From the NCBI RefSeq assembly GCF_001570605.1, contig NZ_BBXG01000019.1, positions 1 through 64,000 of the forward strand: a stretch of DNA of 64,000 nt, given 5' to 3'. Below are positions 44,406 to 53,747 of this stretch, in pieces. The notes beneath the pieces are model-generated. The model did no database searches. It was not told where the DNA came from and worked only from the letters and a program-made list of their open reading frames with translations. The DNA comes from Herbidospora cretacea (GTDB taxonomy: Bacteria; Actinomycetota; Actinomycetes; Streptosporangiales; Streptosporangiaceae). A program made the translations under genes and the position numbers. Position 1 is the stretch's first letter. Every line of letters begins with the position of its first letter.

Positions 44406-45758
44406 TTGGGCGACCTCGCCAAGATCTTCAAGGCGTATGACGTACGCGGTGTCGTGCCGGACGAGTTCGACGAGGAGATCGCCGAGGCCGTGGGTGCGGC
44501 CTTCGCGGAGGTGGTCGGGGCCGATCGCATCGTGATCGCCCATGACATGCGGGAGTCCTCCGGCCCGCTGGCGGCGGCCTTCGCACGCGGCGCGACCTCC
44601 CGGGGCGCCGATGTGATCAACGCCGGGCTGGGCTCCACCGACCTGCTCTACTACGCCAGCGGCAGCCTCGGCCTGCCGGGCGTCATGTTCACCGCCAGCC
44701 ACAACCCGGCGCAGTACAACGGCATGAAGATGTGCCGGGCCGGGGCGGTCCCCATCGGCTCGGAGACGGGCATGGCCGAGATCCGCGACCGCGCGGCCGG
44801 TCTGCTCGGCGTGCCGACCCAGGACCCGACCGGTTCGGTCACCCACCAGGACCTCCTGAGCGGCTACGCCGCCCACCTGAGGTTGCTCGTCGACCTGTCG
44901 GCCATCCGGCCCCTGAAGGTGGTCGTCGACGCCGGCAACGGCATGGGCGGCCACACCGTGCCCGAGGTGTTCGCCGGGCTGCCGATCGACCTCGTGCCGC
45001 TCTACTTCGAGCTCGACGGCTCGTTCCCCAACCACGAGGCCAACCCGATCGAGCCCGAGAACCTCAGGGACCTGCAGAAAGCGGTGGTCGACCACGGCGC
45101 CGACGTCGGCATCGCCTTCGACGGCGACGCCGACCGCTGCTGGGTGATCGACGAGAGGGGCGCCTCGGTCTCGCCGTCGACGATCACCGCGCTGGTGGCC
45201 GCCCGCGAGCTGGCCAAGAACCCCGGGGCCACGATCATCCACAACCTGATCACCTCGCGCGGCGTCCCCGAGATCATCAAGGAGAACGGCGGGGTGCCGG
45301 TCCGCACCCGCGTCGGCCACTCGTTCATCAAGGCCGAGATGGCCAAGGCGGGCGCCGTCTTCGGCGGCGAACACTCGGCCCACTACTACTTCCGCGACTT
45401 CTGGTACGCCGACTCGGGCATGCTGGCCGCCCTCCACGTGCTGGCCGCCCTCGGCGAGCAGCGGCGCCCGCTTTCCGAGGTGCTGTCGGCCTACGCGCGC
45501 TACAGCGCGTCCGGCGAGATCAACAGCACCGTGGCCGACCAGGCCGCCGCGACCGCCAAGGTCCGCGCGGTCTTCGGGTCCCGCGAGGGTGTTACCTTCG
45601 ATGAGCTGGACGGCCTGACCGTCACCGGTCCGACCTGGTGGTTCAACCTGCGCCCGTCCAACACCGAACCGCTGCTCCGGCTCAACGCCGAGGGCGACGA
45701 CGAGGTGACCATGGCTGGTGTGCGCGACGACGTACTGAGAGAGGTTCGAGGGATTTGA
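44406..45758 (+). CDS. manB: Phosphomannomutase/phosphoglucomutase
   Basis: The 450-residue enzyme has the phosphoserine loop [11 protein letters not shown] with S98, the metal loop DGDADRC (D239, D241, D243), the sugar-binding loop [12 protein letters not shown] and the phosphate loop [11 protein letters not shown]. It interconverts hexose 6- and 1-phosphates and supplies mannose-1-phosphate for GDP-mannose. The TTG start follows GGGGCGG. The next two genes overlap in turn (Trm112-like, isomerase), forming an operon. manB is the name used in Streptomyces for this locus; specificity for mannose is inferred. Confidence 0.88.
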   Translation: MGDLAKIFKAYDVRGVVPDEFDEEIAEAVGAAFAEVVGADRIVIAHDMRESSGPLAAAFARGATSRGADVINAGLGSTDLLYYASGSLGLPGVMFTASHNPAQYNGMKMCRAGAVPIGSETGMAEIRDRAAGLLGVPTQDPTGSVTHQDLLSGYAAHLRLLVDLSAIRPLKVVVDAGNGMGGHTVPEVFAGLPIDLVPLYFELDGSFPNHEANPIEPENLRDLQKAVVDHGADVGIAFDGDADRCWVIDERGASVSPSTITALVAARELAKNPGATIIHNLITSRGVPEIIKENGGVPVRTRVGHSFIKAEMAKAGAVFGGEHSAHYYFRDFWYADSGMLAALHVLAALGEQRRPLSEVLSAYARYSASGEINSTVADQAAATAKVRAVFGSREGVTFDELDGLTVTGPTWWFNLRPSNTEPLLRLNAEGDDEVTMAGVRDDVLREVRGI

Positions 45759-45922
45759 AGATCGACGACTGGCTGCTGGAGATCCTGGCCTGCCCGGCGT
45801 GCAAGTCCCCGCTCCGGGCCGAGGCCGGCGAGCTGGCCTGCACCTCCGAGAGCTGCGGCCTGGTCTACCCGGTCCGCGACGACATTCCCGTGCTGCTGGT
45901 CGACGAGGCACGGAAGGCATGA
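45755..45922 (+). CDS. Trm112-family small zinc-ribbon protein
   Basis: The 55-residue protein starts at a TTG overlapping the phosphomannomutase stop. It has C13, C16, C29 and C34 in the pattern [10 protein letters not shown]...LACTSESCG, then [16 protein letters not shown], the hallmark C-terminus of the family. Trm112 proteins bind and activate methyltransferases in eukaryotes; bacterial partners are less clear. It overlaps the isomerase gene by 4 bp (ATGA). Confidence 0.88.
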   Translation: MKIDDWLLEILACPACKSPLRAEAGELACTSESCGLVYPVRDDIPVLLVDEARKA

Positions 45923-47028
45923 TCTGGGAGCCTGAGCTGCTCGACGACCAGGGCCACCTGGTCGCGGCCGATCCCTCGGGCATGCTTCCGGCGGTCGCCT
46001 CGGCGGCCGCCCAGATCCGCACCGGCCGCCGGCTGGCCGCCGAGGCGGGCGTGGGGGCGGTGGCCGCCGACGGGCGTCCGCGGGCGATCGTGACGCTCGG
46101 CATGGGCGTCAGCGGCGTCGCCGGGGAGATCCTCACGGCCGTCTGCGGCAACGGCGCGCCGATCCCCGTCACGACCGCGAGCGGTCACCGGCTGCCCGGC
46201 TGGATCGGCGCCAACGACCTGGTGTTCGCCGTGTCCGCCTCCGGGGCCACCGAGGAAACCCTCGGCCTGGCCTGGGAGGCGTCCCGGCGCGGCTGCCGCC
46301 TGGTCGGGGTCGGCCGTCCCGGCTCGCCCCTCCAGTCGCTCTGCACCCAGCGGGGGGCGCCGTTCGTCCCCGTCGAGGCCGCGTCGGGGCACGCCCGCGC
46401 GGCGCTGTGGGCGCTGACGGTCCCGCTCATCGTGGCGGCGTCGTCGCTGGGCCTGGCCGACGTCGCCGAGCCGGTGTACGAATCCGCCGCCGCCCTGCTC
46501 GAAGACCTGGCCCACCGGTGCCGCCCGTCGAGCGAGACGTTCATCAACCCCGGCAAGACGCTGGCCATGGAGCTGGCCGAGTCGGTGCCGATGGTGTGGG
46601 GCTCCTCCGCCCTGCCGATCGTGGCCGCCCACCGGCTGGTCCACCAGCTCTACGAGAACGCCAAATACCCGGCGATCTTCGGCGAGTTGCCCGAGGCGGC
46701 CCACAACCAGGTGGCCGCGTTCGACGGCCCGCTCGCCGAGCGCGACATCTTCGCCGACACGCAGGGCCGTCAGCTGCGGCTGTTCGTGCTCCGCGACACC
46801 GAGGAGGACGAGCGCGAGACCAGCACCCGCGGCACCACGGTCCGGCTGGCCGAAAACCGCGACGTGCGGGTGTCCGAACTGATGGCCGAGGGGCGTCATC
46901 CGCTTGAACGGCTGGCGACGCTGATCGGGCTGGCCGACTTCGCCAGCGTCTATCTGGCACTTGGTTATGGAATCGATCCCACTCCGGTGAGCGCGGTCCG
47001 GGAGTTGAAGGCCAGAATTGCCCGTTAG
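45919..47028 (+). CDS. SIS-domain phosphosugar isomerase (bifunctional PGI/PMI type)
   Basis: The 369-residue protein has a SIS fold ([33 protein letters not shown]) and a C-terminal bact-PGI_C-like region ([39 protein letters not shown] with the catalytic Glu/His). This is the archaeal/actinobacterial bifunctional phosphoglucose/phosphomannose isomerase architecture, feeding mannose-6-phosphate to the mutase encoded upstream. The ATG overlaps the Trm112-like stop. Some homologues are annotated only as SIS-domain proteins. Confidence 0.83.
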   Translation: MIWEPELLDDQGHLVAADPSGMLPAVASAAAQIRTGRRLAAEAGVGAVAADGRPRAIVTLGMGVSGVAGEILTAVCGNGAPIPVTTASGHRLPGWIGANDLVFAVSASGATEETLGLAWEASRRGCRLVGVGRPGSPLQSLCTQRGAPFVPVEAASGHARAALWALTVPLIVAASSLGLADVAEPVYESAAALLEDLAHRCRPSSETFINPGKTLAMELAESVPMVWGSSALPIVAAHRLVHQLYENAKYPAIFGELPEAAHNQVAAFDGPLAERDIFADTQGRQLRLFVLRDTEEDERETSTRGTTVRLAENRDVRVSELMAEGRHPLERLATLIGLADFASVYLALGYGIDPTPVSAVRELKARIAR

Positions 47029-47061
47029 GATCTTCTGGCCGAAAACTGAGGGAGTGTCATC

Positions 47062-47991
47062 GTGAGCGCCAGTGGCGGAACGAAGGCGATCGTCGCGGCA
47101 TTGGTCGCCAACCTGTCGATCGCCGTGGCGAAATTCGTCGCCTTCCTGTTCACCGGATCGTCGTCCATGATCGCCGAGTCGGTCCACTCCGTGGCCGACT
47201 CGGGGAACCAGGCGCTGCTGCTGCTGGGCGGCAAGCGGGCGGCCCGTGAACGCACCGAGCAGCACCCTTTCGGCTACGGCCGTGAGCGCTACTTCTACTC
47301 GTTCGTGGTGGCGGTCGTGCTGTTCACGATCGGCGCGCTGTTCTCGATCTACGAGGGCGTCCACAAGCTCCAGCACCCCGAGGACCTGAGCTCCCCACAG
47401 TGGGCGTTCGGCGTGCTGATCTTCGCGATCATCGCGGAGGCCTTCTCGTTCCGGACCGCGATCAAGGAGTCGCTGCCGCACAAGGGCAACCTGACCTGGT
47501 GGCAGTTCATCCGCCGGTCGAAGTCGCCCGAGCTGCCGGTCATCGTGCTCGAAGACCTGGGCGCGCTGCTGGGCCTGATCTTCGCCCTGTTCGGCGTCAC
47601 CATGGCCGTCGTCACCGGCAACGGCATCTGGGACGGCGTCGGCACCGTCATGATCGGTGTCCTGCTGGGGGCCATCGCGATCATCCTGGCCATCGAGACC
47701 AAGTCGCTGCTCATCGGTGAGAGCGCCGGCCCCGAGGTCGACGCGCAGATCCGGAAGGCCCTGGAGAGCGCGCCCGAGGTGACCGGGGTCATCCACATGC
47801 GCACCCTCCACGTCGGCCCCGAGGAGCTCCTGGTCGCCGCCAAGATCGCGGTCGAGCACGACGACACCGCCGCCGAGGTCGCCCGGGGCATCGACGAGGC
47901 CGAGCAGCGCATCCGCGAGGCCGTCCCGATCGCCCGGATCATCTACCTCGAACCGGACATCCAGACCTCAGCGCCCGCGAAGCAGCCGTAG
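47062..47991 (+). CDS. Cation diffusion facilitator family transporter
   Basis: The 309-residue protein has six hydrophobic helices and a cytoplasmic C-terminal domain. Helix 2 carries the HxxxD metal site ([11 protein letters not shown]42, D46). The partner site in helix 5 reads [10 protein letters not shown], with Glu in place of His, a feature of the ZnT9/SLC30A9 branch. It exports or moves divalent metals. The GTG at 47062 has GGGAG 8-9 nt upstream. A TAGGAT box overlapping the isomerase stop may be its minus-10. Its last 24 bp overlap the convergent MerR gene. Confidence 0.87.
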   Translation: MSASGGTKAIVAALVANLSIAVAKFVAFLFTGSSSMIAESVHSVADSGNQALLLLGGKRAARERTEQHPFGYGRERYFYSFVVAVVLFTIGALFSIYEGVHKLQHPEDLSSPQWAFGVLIFAIIAEAFSFRTAIKESLPHKGNLTWWQFIRRSKSPELPVIVLEDLGALLGLIFALFGVTMAVVTGNGIWDGVGTVMIGVLLGAIAIILAIETKSLLIGESAGPEVDAQIRKALESAPEVTGVIHMRTLHVGPEELLVAAKIAVEHDDTAAEVARGIDEAEQRIREAVPIARIIYLEPDIQTSAPAKQP

Positions 47992-48300
47992 CGCCTTCTC
48001 CTTCTCGAAGTCCAGCGCCCTGCGGGGCGCCTGGATGCGCCCGATCCGCACGCCCAGGTCTCTGACGGCCTGGGCGACGGCCGGTTCCGACAGCGCCCGC
48101 AGCGCGAAGGCGAGTTCGCCGGGCGAGACGTCGAACCGCTTCTCCAGCTCCATCGCCTTGGTCACGGCGGCGAGCTCCTCCTCGCCGAACCGGCGGTGGG
48201 AGCCGAGATCGCGTACCGGCGGGAGAAGCCCGAGAGCCTCCCGATATCGCAGCATTCGTGGCGACATGCCCAACTTGGCGGCGGCCTCTGTGATGCGCAT
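47968..48300 (-). CDS. MerR-family transcriptional regulator
   Basis: The 110-residue protein has the winged helix-turn-helix ([21 protein letters not shown]) and [13 protein letters not shown] coiled-coil dimer helix and a short C-terminus follow, without the metal-binding cysteines of metal-sensing MerR proteins. The ligand is unknown. It is convergent with, and overlaps by 24 bp, the cation facilitator gene, and is divergent from ahcY. Its 5' flank has a TAAGAAT box close to the ATG, again short. Confidence 0.85.
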   Translation of the reverse strand: MRITEAAAKLGMSPRMLRYREALGLLPPVRDLGSHRRFGEEELAAVTKAMELEKRFDVSPGELAFALRALSEPAVAQAVRDLGVRIGRIQAPRRALDFEKEKALRLLRGR

Positions 48301-48394
48301 GAGCCCATTCTTACATTCTTGTGTCAGGATCGGCGCTCGTAGGCGGTGTTCGGCCCTACAGTGGCAGAGACGCTACGAGAGGGGACACCCCAAG

Positions 48395-49825
<1,431 letters not shown>

Positions 49826-49827
49826 TC

Positions 49828-51060
49828 ATGGATGCCGTTCTGGCCGAGGCCGGTGAGCGCCGCATCGGGTGGGCCTCGCGCGCCATGCCGGTGCTCACCG
49901 CGATCGGCGCGGGGTTCGGCGGCGACCGTCCGCTCGACGGGCTGAAGGTCGCCGCCTGCCTCCACGTCACGGCCGAGACGGCGGTGCTCATGGGGGCGCT
50001 GAAGGCGGGCGGCGCGGAGATCGCGCTGGCCGCCTCCAACCCGCTCTCGACGCAGGACGACGTCGCCGCCGCCCTGGCCGACTACGGCATCGCCGTGCAC
50101 GCCAGGGCGGGGGTCGACCGCGACACCTACTACCGGCACATCCACCGGGCCCTGGACATCGGGCCCGACATCGTCCTCGACGACGGCTGCGACCTGGTCA
50201 ACATCCTGCACACCGAACGCTCCGACATGGTCGTCAAGGGCGGCTGCGAGGAGACCACGACCGGGATCATCCGGCTGCGCCAGATGGCCGCCGAGGGGGC
50301 GCTGAAGTTCCCGATGGTGGCCGTCAACGACACCCGGACGAAGCGGATGTTCGACAACCGCTACGGCACCGGCCAGTCGACGATGGACGGCATCATGCGC
50401 GCCACCAACGCGCTGCTGGCCGGCCGGACCGTCGTGGTGGCCGGGTTCGGCTACTGCGGCCGGGGCGTGGCCGAGCGGGCCAAGGGCCTGGGCGCGCGGG
50501 TCGTGGTGACCGAGATCGACCCGGTGAAGGCGCTCGACGCCTCGCTCCACGGCTACGGCGTGGCCACGATGGCCGAGGCGGCCGAGATCGGCGACGTGTT
50601 CGTGACGGTCACCGGCAACCGCGATGTGATCAGGGCCGAACACCTGGCGGTCATGAAGGACGGCGCGATCCTGGCCAACGCGGGCCATTTCGACGTCGAG
50701 ATCGACGTGCGCGCCCTGGAGTCGATGGCCGAGGAGGTCCACTACCAGGTGCGGCCCAACACCGACGAGTTCGTGGTGAACGGCCGGCGGCTGCTGCTGC
50801 TGGCCGAGGGGCGGCTGGTGAACCTGGCGGCGGCCGAGGGCCATCCGGCGGCGGTGATGGACATGTCGTTCTCGGCCCAGGCGCTCGCGGTGGCGTGGCT
50901 GGCGGCCGAGCACGCCTCACTCAAGCCGGGCGTCTACGACGTGCCCGACGGGATCGACGCGCGGGTGGCGGGGCTGAAGCTGGCGGCAGCGGGGATCGCC
51001 ATAGATGGGCTTACTTCCGACCAAGAGGCATATCTTCACTCTTGGCGCACAGGATCGTGA
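49828..51060 (+). CDS. S-adenosylhomocysteine hydrolase paralogue (short archaeal/Thermotoga type)
   Basis: The 410-residue protein starts 2 bp after ahcY. It keeps the EETTTG, ND and FDN catalytic segments and the NAD site GFGYCGRGVAERA. But the catalytic loop reads TRTKRMFDNRYGTGQSTMDG, with Thr where the long form has Cys. It lacks the internal insert and the KPxHYRY tail. That matches the Thermotoga/archaeal branch, some members of which hydrolyse S-inosylhomocysteine. Two subtypes encoded side by side suggests different substrates or conditions. It is followed by the gap at 51061-51253. Confidence 0.85.
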   Translation: MDAVLAEAGERRIGWASRAMPVLTAIGAGFGGDRPLDGLKVAACLHVTAETAVLMGALKAGGAEIALAASNPLSTQDDVAAALADYGIAVHARAGVDRDTYYRHIHRALDIGPDIVLDDGCDLVNILHTERSDMVVKGGCEETTTGIIRLRQMAAEGALKFPMVAVNDTRTKRMFDNRYGTGQSTMDGIMRATNALLAGRTVVVAGFGYCGRGVAERAKGLGARVVVTEIDPVKALDASLHGYGVATMAEAAEIGDVFVTVTGNRDVIRAEHLAVMKDGAILANAGHFDVEIDVRALESMAEEVHYQVRPNTDEFVVNGRRLLLLAEGRLVNLAAAEGHPAAVMDMSFSAQALAVAWLAAEHASLKPGVYDVPDGIDARVAGLKLAAAGIAIDGLTSDQEAYLHSWRTGS

Positions 51061-51127
51061 CAATTTCCGTACAAACGGATGTATTACCCCATGGCTACCC
51101 CGGGGTTGTCGTACTACGGTCATAGCA

Positions 51128-51161
51128 CTCGGCTCGTTCAAGGCCAGTCACCTGAGCCGAG
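51128..51161. other. Hairpin in the gap after the SAHH pair
   Basis: CTCGGCTC (51128-51135) pairs with GAGCCGAG (51154-51161), 8 bp with an 18-nt loop. It directly precedes the longer inverted repeat. Confidence 0.4.
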
Positions 51162-51166
51162 ATGAC

Positions 51167-51218
51167 GGGCGGGTACGACCGGTTCGCCTCTCCCTCTGCG
51201 CTCCGGACGTACCCGCCC
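51167..51218. terminator. Likely bidirectional terminator
   Basis: GGGCGGGTACG (51167-51177) pairs perfectly with CGTACCCGCCC (51208-51218) around a 30-nt loop. It lies between the convergent SAHH and RDD genes, where a bidirectional terminator is expected. No U-tract is visible. The rest of this 193-bp gap shows GCAGGC/GCCTGC (51228-51248) and no recognised gene. Confidence 0.5.
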
Positions 51219-51253
51219 AACCCCACTGCAGGCGTGCCCCATGCCTGCGTTCG

Positions 51254-52030
51254 TCACAACTGCCCCTGGCGTCCACCGCTAAACCTCGCGATGTCGCGGC
51301 GGCGGCGTTCGGCGAGCACGGCGGCCAGGTAGGCGTAGGGCGGAACCCCTGGTGGCGGCGGCGGTTGCACCCGCGCCGAGACCTGAGAGGCGATCCGGTA
51401 ACCCATCTGCTCGGCGGCGACCGGCGACAGCTGCGGCAGCCGGGTCAGGTACTGCCGCGCCACGTTGGCCAGGTCGTCGGTGAGGCCGGTCAGCTCCAGC
51501 GTGGCCGCCCAGGCGGCGAGCTGCGGCGGCATCTCGGGCGGCGGCCCGGAGTCCTTCGGCGCGCGTTCGGAGATGACGACGGTCCCGCCGAACAGGTCGC
51601 CCAGGCGCTTGCCCTTCTGGTTGACCAGCGAGCAGATCACCGCCGGCGCGCCGCTCAGCATGAAGATCTCGACGACCGCCGTCAGGCCGCGGAAGAACGC
51701 CTGCCGGAACCGCTCGGGGCCGCCGTCGTCGGCGACCACCCGCAGGCCGAGGGCCATCTTGCCGAGGCTGCGCCCGCGCGACAGGGTCTCGAACGTCACC
51801 GGATATCCGACCACGATCGCGACGACCGAGACGATGACCAGCGCGGTGGCCAGCGACTCGTCGATGTCACCGGTCGCGAACGCGATCAGCAGCAGCGCCC
51901 CCACCAGCAGCACGATCTGCACGACCAGGTCGAGCAGGAACGCGACCACCCGGATCGGCAGCTGCGCCAGCGGCACGTCGAGCGCCACGGCGTCACCGGT
52001 CACGACGTCAGGGCGCGGCACTTCGGACAT
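51254..52030 (-). CDS. RDD-family membrane protein
   Basis: The 258-residue protein has three or four hydrophobic helices in an RDD domain (PIRVVAFLLDLVVQIVLL, RGRSLGKMALGLRVV, FFRGLTAVVEIF) and a cytoplasmic C-terminus with PPPPPGVPPYAYLAA. Function unknown; RDD proteins are thought to act in transport or stress at the membrane. The ATG at 52030 is 6 nt after a TAGGGT box, so it is probably leaderless. It is divergent from the SpoIIM-like gene with only 26 bp between starts. Confidence 0.85.
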   Translation of the reverse strand: MSEVPRPDVVTGDAVALDVPLAQLPIRVVAFLLDLVVQIVLLVGALLLIAFATGDIDESLATALVIVSVVAIVVGYPVTFETLSRGRSLGKMALGLRVVADDGGPERFRQAFFRGLTAVVEIFMLSGAPAVICSLVNQKGKRLGDLFGGTVVISERAPKDSGPPPEMPPQLAAWAATLELTGLTDDLANVARQYLTRLPQLSPVAAEQMGYRIASQVSARVQPPPPPGVPPYAYLAAVLAERRRRDIARFSGGRQGQL

Positions 52031-52036
52031 GTCCCG

Positions 52037-52049
52037 ACCCTACTAGGCT
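52037..52049. promoter_or_regulatory. Back-to-back minus-10 boxes of a divergent leaderless promoter pair
   Basis: On the minus strand TAGGGT (complement of 52037-52042) is 6 nt from the RDD ATG. On the plus strand TAGGCT (52044-52049) is 7 nt from the GTG at 52057. The two boxes are separated by a single base, so RNA polymerase can probably use only one at a time. Confidence 0.55.
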
Positions 52050-52056
52050 CGCGATC

Positions 52057-53049
52057 GTGGACATCGACGCCTTCAGAGCCGCCCACCAGCCGACCTGGGA
52101 CCGGCTCGACGACCTGGTGAAGCGGCGGCGGAGGCTGACCGGCCCCGAGGTCGACGAACTGGTCGAGCTCTACCAGCGGGTGTCCACCCACCTATCGATC
52201 GTCCGCTCGGCCTCCCGCGACGGCGTGCTGACCGGCCGGCTGTCCGCCCTGGTCGCCCGGTCGCGGACCGCCGTCACCGGCGCCCACGCGCCCGCCTGGC
52301 GGGAGTTCCTCCGGTTCTGGACGGTCTCGTTCCCGGTGGTCTGCTACCGGTCGTGGCGCTGGTGGCTGGGCGCGGCCGTGGCCTCGGCGGTCGTCGCGGT
52401 GGCGGTCGGGATCTGGGTGGGCGCCAACCCCGACGTGCGGGCCGCGATGGGCACGCCCGAGGAGATCAGGCAGCTCGTTGAGCACGACTTCGCCGACTAC
52501 TACAGCGAGAACCCGGCCGGGTCGTTCGCCACGCACGTGTGGGTGAACAACGCGTGGGTGGCGGCCCAGTGCGTCGCCTCGTCGGTGATCGGAGGCGTGC
52601 TGATCCCGTACATCCTCTTCCAGAACGCCGCCAACGTCGGGCTGCTCGGCGGGATCATGATCGACTCGGGCCGGGGCGAGGTGTTCTTCGGCCTGATCAC
52701 CCCCCACGGCCTGCTGGAGCTCACGGCGGTGTTCCTGGCCGCCGGGGCGGGCATGCGGGTCGGCTGGTCGCTGATCGCGCCGGGCCCGCGCCCGCGCGCG
52801 CAGGTGCTCGCCGAACAGGGGCGCGCGGTGGTCGCGGTGGTGCTCGGGCTCGCCGTCGTACTGCTGATCTCGGGCCTCATCGAGGCCCTCGTCACGCCTT
52901 CGCCGCTGCCGACCTGGGCCCGCATCGCCATCGGCGCCACCGCCGAGATCCTCTTCCTGCTGTACGTCGTCCACTACGGCCGCCGGGCCGCCAGAGCCGG
53001 CGAGACGGGCGACATCGCCGACGCCCCTGATTTCGTGCCCACGGCTTAG
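52057..53049 (+). CDS. SpoIIM-like (DUF95) integral membrane protein
   Basis: The 330-residue protein opens MDIDAFRAAHQPTWDRLDDL. It has a roughly 90-residue cytoplasmic helical region and about six membrane helices, the conserved GGVLIPYILFQNAANVGLLGG and TPHGLLELTAVFLAAGAG motifs of stage II sporulation protein M-like proteins. Actinobacterial members usually sit beside the RDD/DUF58/MoxR block; their role is unknown. GTG at 52057 is 7 nt after TAGGCT, so probably leaderless. Its TAG stop lies at the very end of the left IS982 remnant. Confidence 0.85.
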   Translation: MDIDAFRAAHQPTWDRLDDLVKRRRRLTGPEVDELVELYQRVSTHLSIVRSASRDGVLTGRLSALVARSRTAVTGAHAPAWREFLRFWTVSFPVVCYRSWRWWLGAAVASAVVAVAVGIWVGANPDVRAAMGTPEEIRQLVEHDFADYYSENPAGSFATHVWVNNAWVAAQCVASSVIGGVLIPYILFQNAANVGLLGGIMIDSGRGEVFFGLITPHGLLELTAVFLAAGAGMRVGWSLIAPGPRPRAQVLAEQGRAVVAVVLGLAVVLLISGLIEALVTPSPLPTWARIAIGATAEILFLLYVVHYGRRAARAGETGDIADAPDFVPTA

Positions 53050-53545
53050 ATGATGGATTCCAAGCCCTTGGCGTGAGGTCAGTGGTCGTAAGCGGTCGGG
53101 GGTCGTTTCACCGGCTGGCCGGAATGAACCTTGTGCCAGATCCCGGCGGTGATGGCGAGGACGCGGACGATCACGCGGATGACGACGTCGGGGATTGTCC
53201 GCCCGCCGTGGCGTTCCAGGTCCAGCTGAGCTTTGATGTGGTGTATCGATTCGATGGTCTGGCGTAAGGGCTTGATCAGGGCGCTTCCGCGGGCTTGCGC
53301 AGCAGGGTCAGTCCCTGGCTTGCCAGGGCGGTCTCGAAGTCGCGGCCGAGTACTGCATGTCGGCCAGGATGGTCCGGCCGGGATGGCGGGCCACCGATTC
53401 GCGCTCGGCGGCTTTGGCACTGGTGAGGGGGAAGGCGACGGGCGCTCCACCGGGGGTGCAGAGGTGGTGGAGGCGCAGGCCCCAGAAGAAGCGGCTATGG
53501 GAGGAGCAGTAGCCGAATTCGGCCAGCCGGCCACGGCGCTGCCGT
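53050..53545 (-). mobile_element. Degenerate IS982-family copy, left
   Basis: The copy starts TGATGGATTCCAAGCCCTTG right after TAGA and is clearly homologous to the right copy at 58303. On the minus strand it keeps the transposase C-terminus (LERHGGRTIPDV, GQPVKRPPTAYDH) and a shifted piece resembling LAEFGYCSSHSRFFWG. The N-terminal half and other end are missing; 53546-53700 is more AT-rich and holds no gene that I can identify. Confidence 0.8.
53079..53545 (-). pseudogene. IS982-family transposase fragment
   Basis: The last 70 or so codons read LIKPLRQTIESIHHIKAQLD then LERHGGRTIPDV and TAYDH, the familiar IS982 C-terminus. Earlier sequence is frameshifted with an internal stop, and the catalytic region is incomplete, so it is not functional. 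Confidence 0.8.
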
Positions 53546-53714
53546 CACCCGGGAATCGGCTTCACGAACCTGCGGCTGTTTGCCCGCCCTGGATTCGGCG
53601 TGAAACCCACATATTTATCGCGGGGCCGAAAGAATTCACCATTGCTCAAATGGGGTATCTTGTGGCGTCATGTGATTAATTGGGGCTCGGGGCCGGGCAA
53701 GGGCGGGAGCGTCG

Positions 53715-53747
53715 ATGTATTCGCAGGCCACTGATCCGCTGACATGA
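53715..53747 (+). CDS. Ten-codon leader ORF overlapping the protease-NTPase gene
   Basis: ATG at 53715 encodes MYSQATDPLT. Its TGA (53745-53747) overlaps the ATG of the large gene (53744) in an ATGA pair. It is preceded by GGGCGGGAG (53701-53709), a good ribosome site 5 nt away, whereas the large gene has no Shine-Dalgarno of its own. This suggests coupled translation. No conserved peptide function is known. Confidence 0.5.
   Translation: MYSQATDPLT

Noticed and set aside
48301-48394. SAH riboswitch upstream of ahcY
   Set aside because: Only 94 bp separate the divergent MerR start from ahcY and I could not build the expected pseudoknot; a plain promoter is enough.
51090-51250. Small ORF from ATG 51091
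   Set aside because: No convincing ribosome site and the frame crosses the terminator-like repeats; nothing supports translation.
53665-53700. ATGTGATTAATTGGGGCTC as the missing end of the left IS982 copy
   Set aside because: Resembles the IR (TGATTGATTGCAAGGGC) only weakly and lies in the wrong orientation for a right end.
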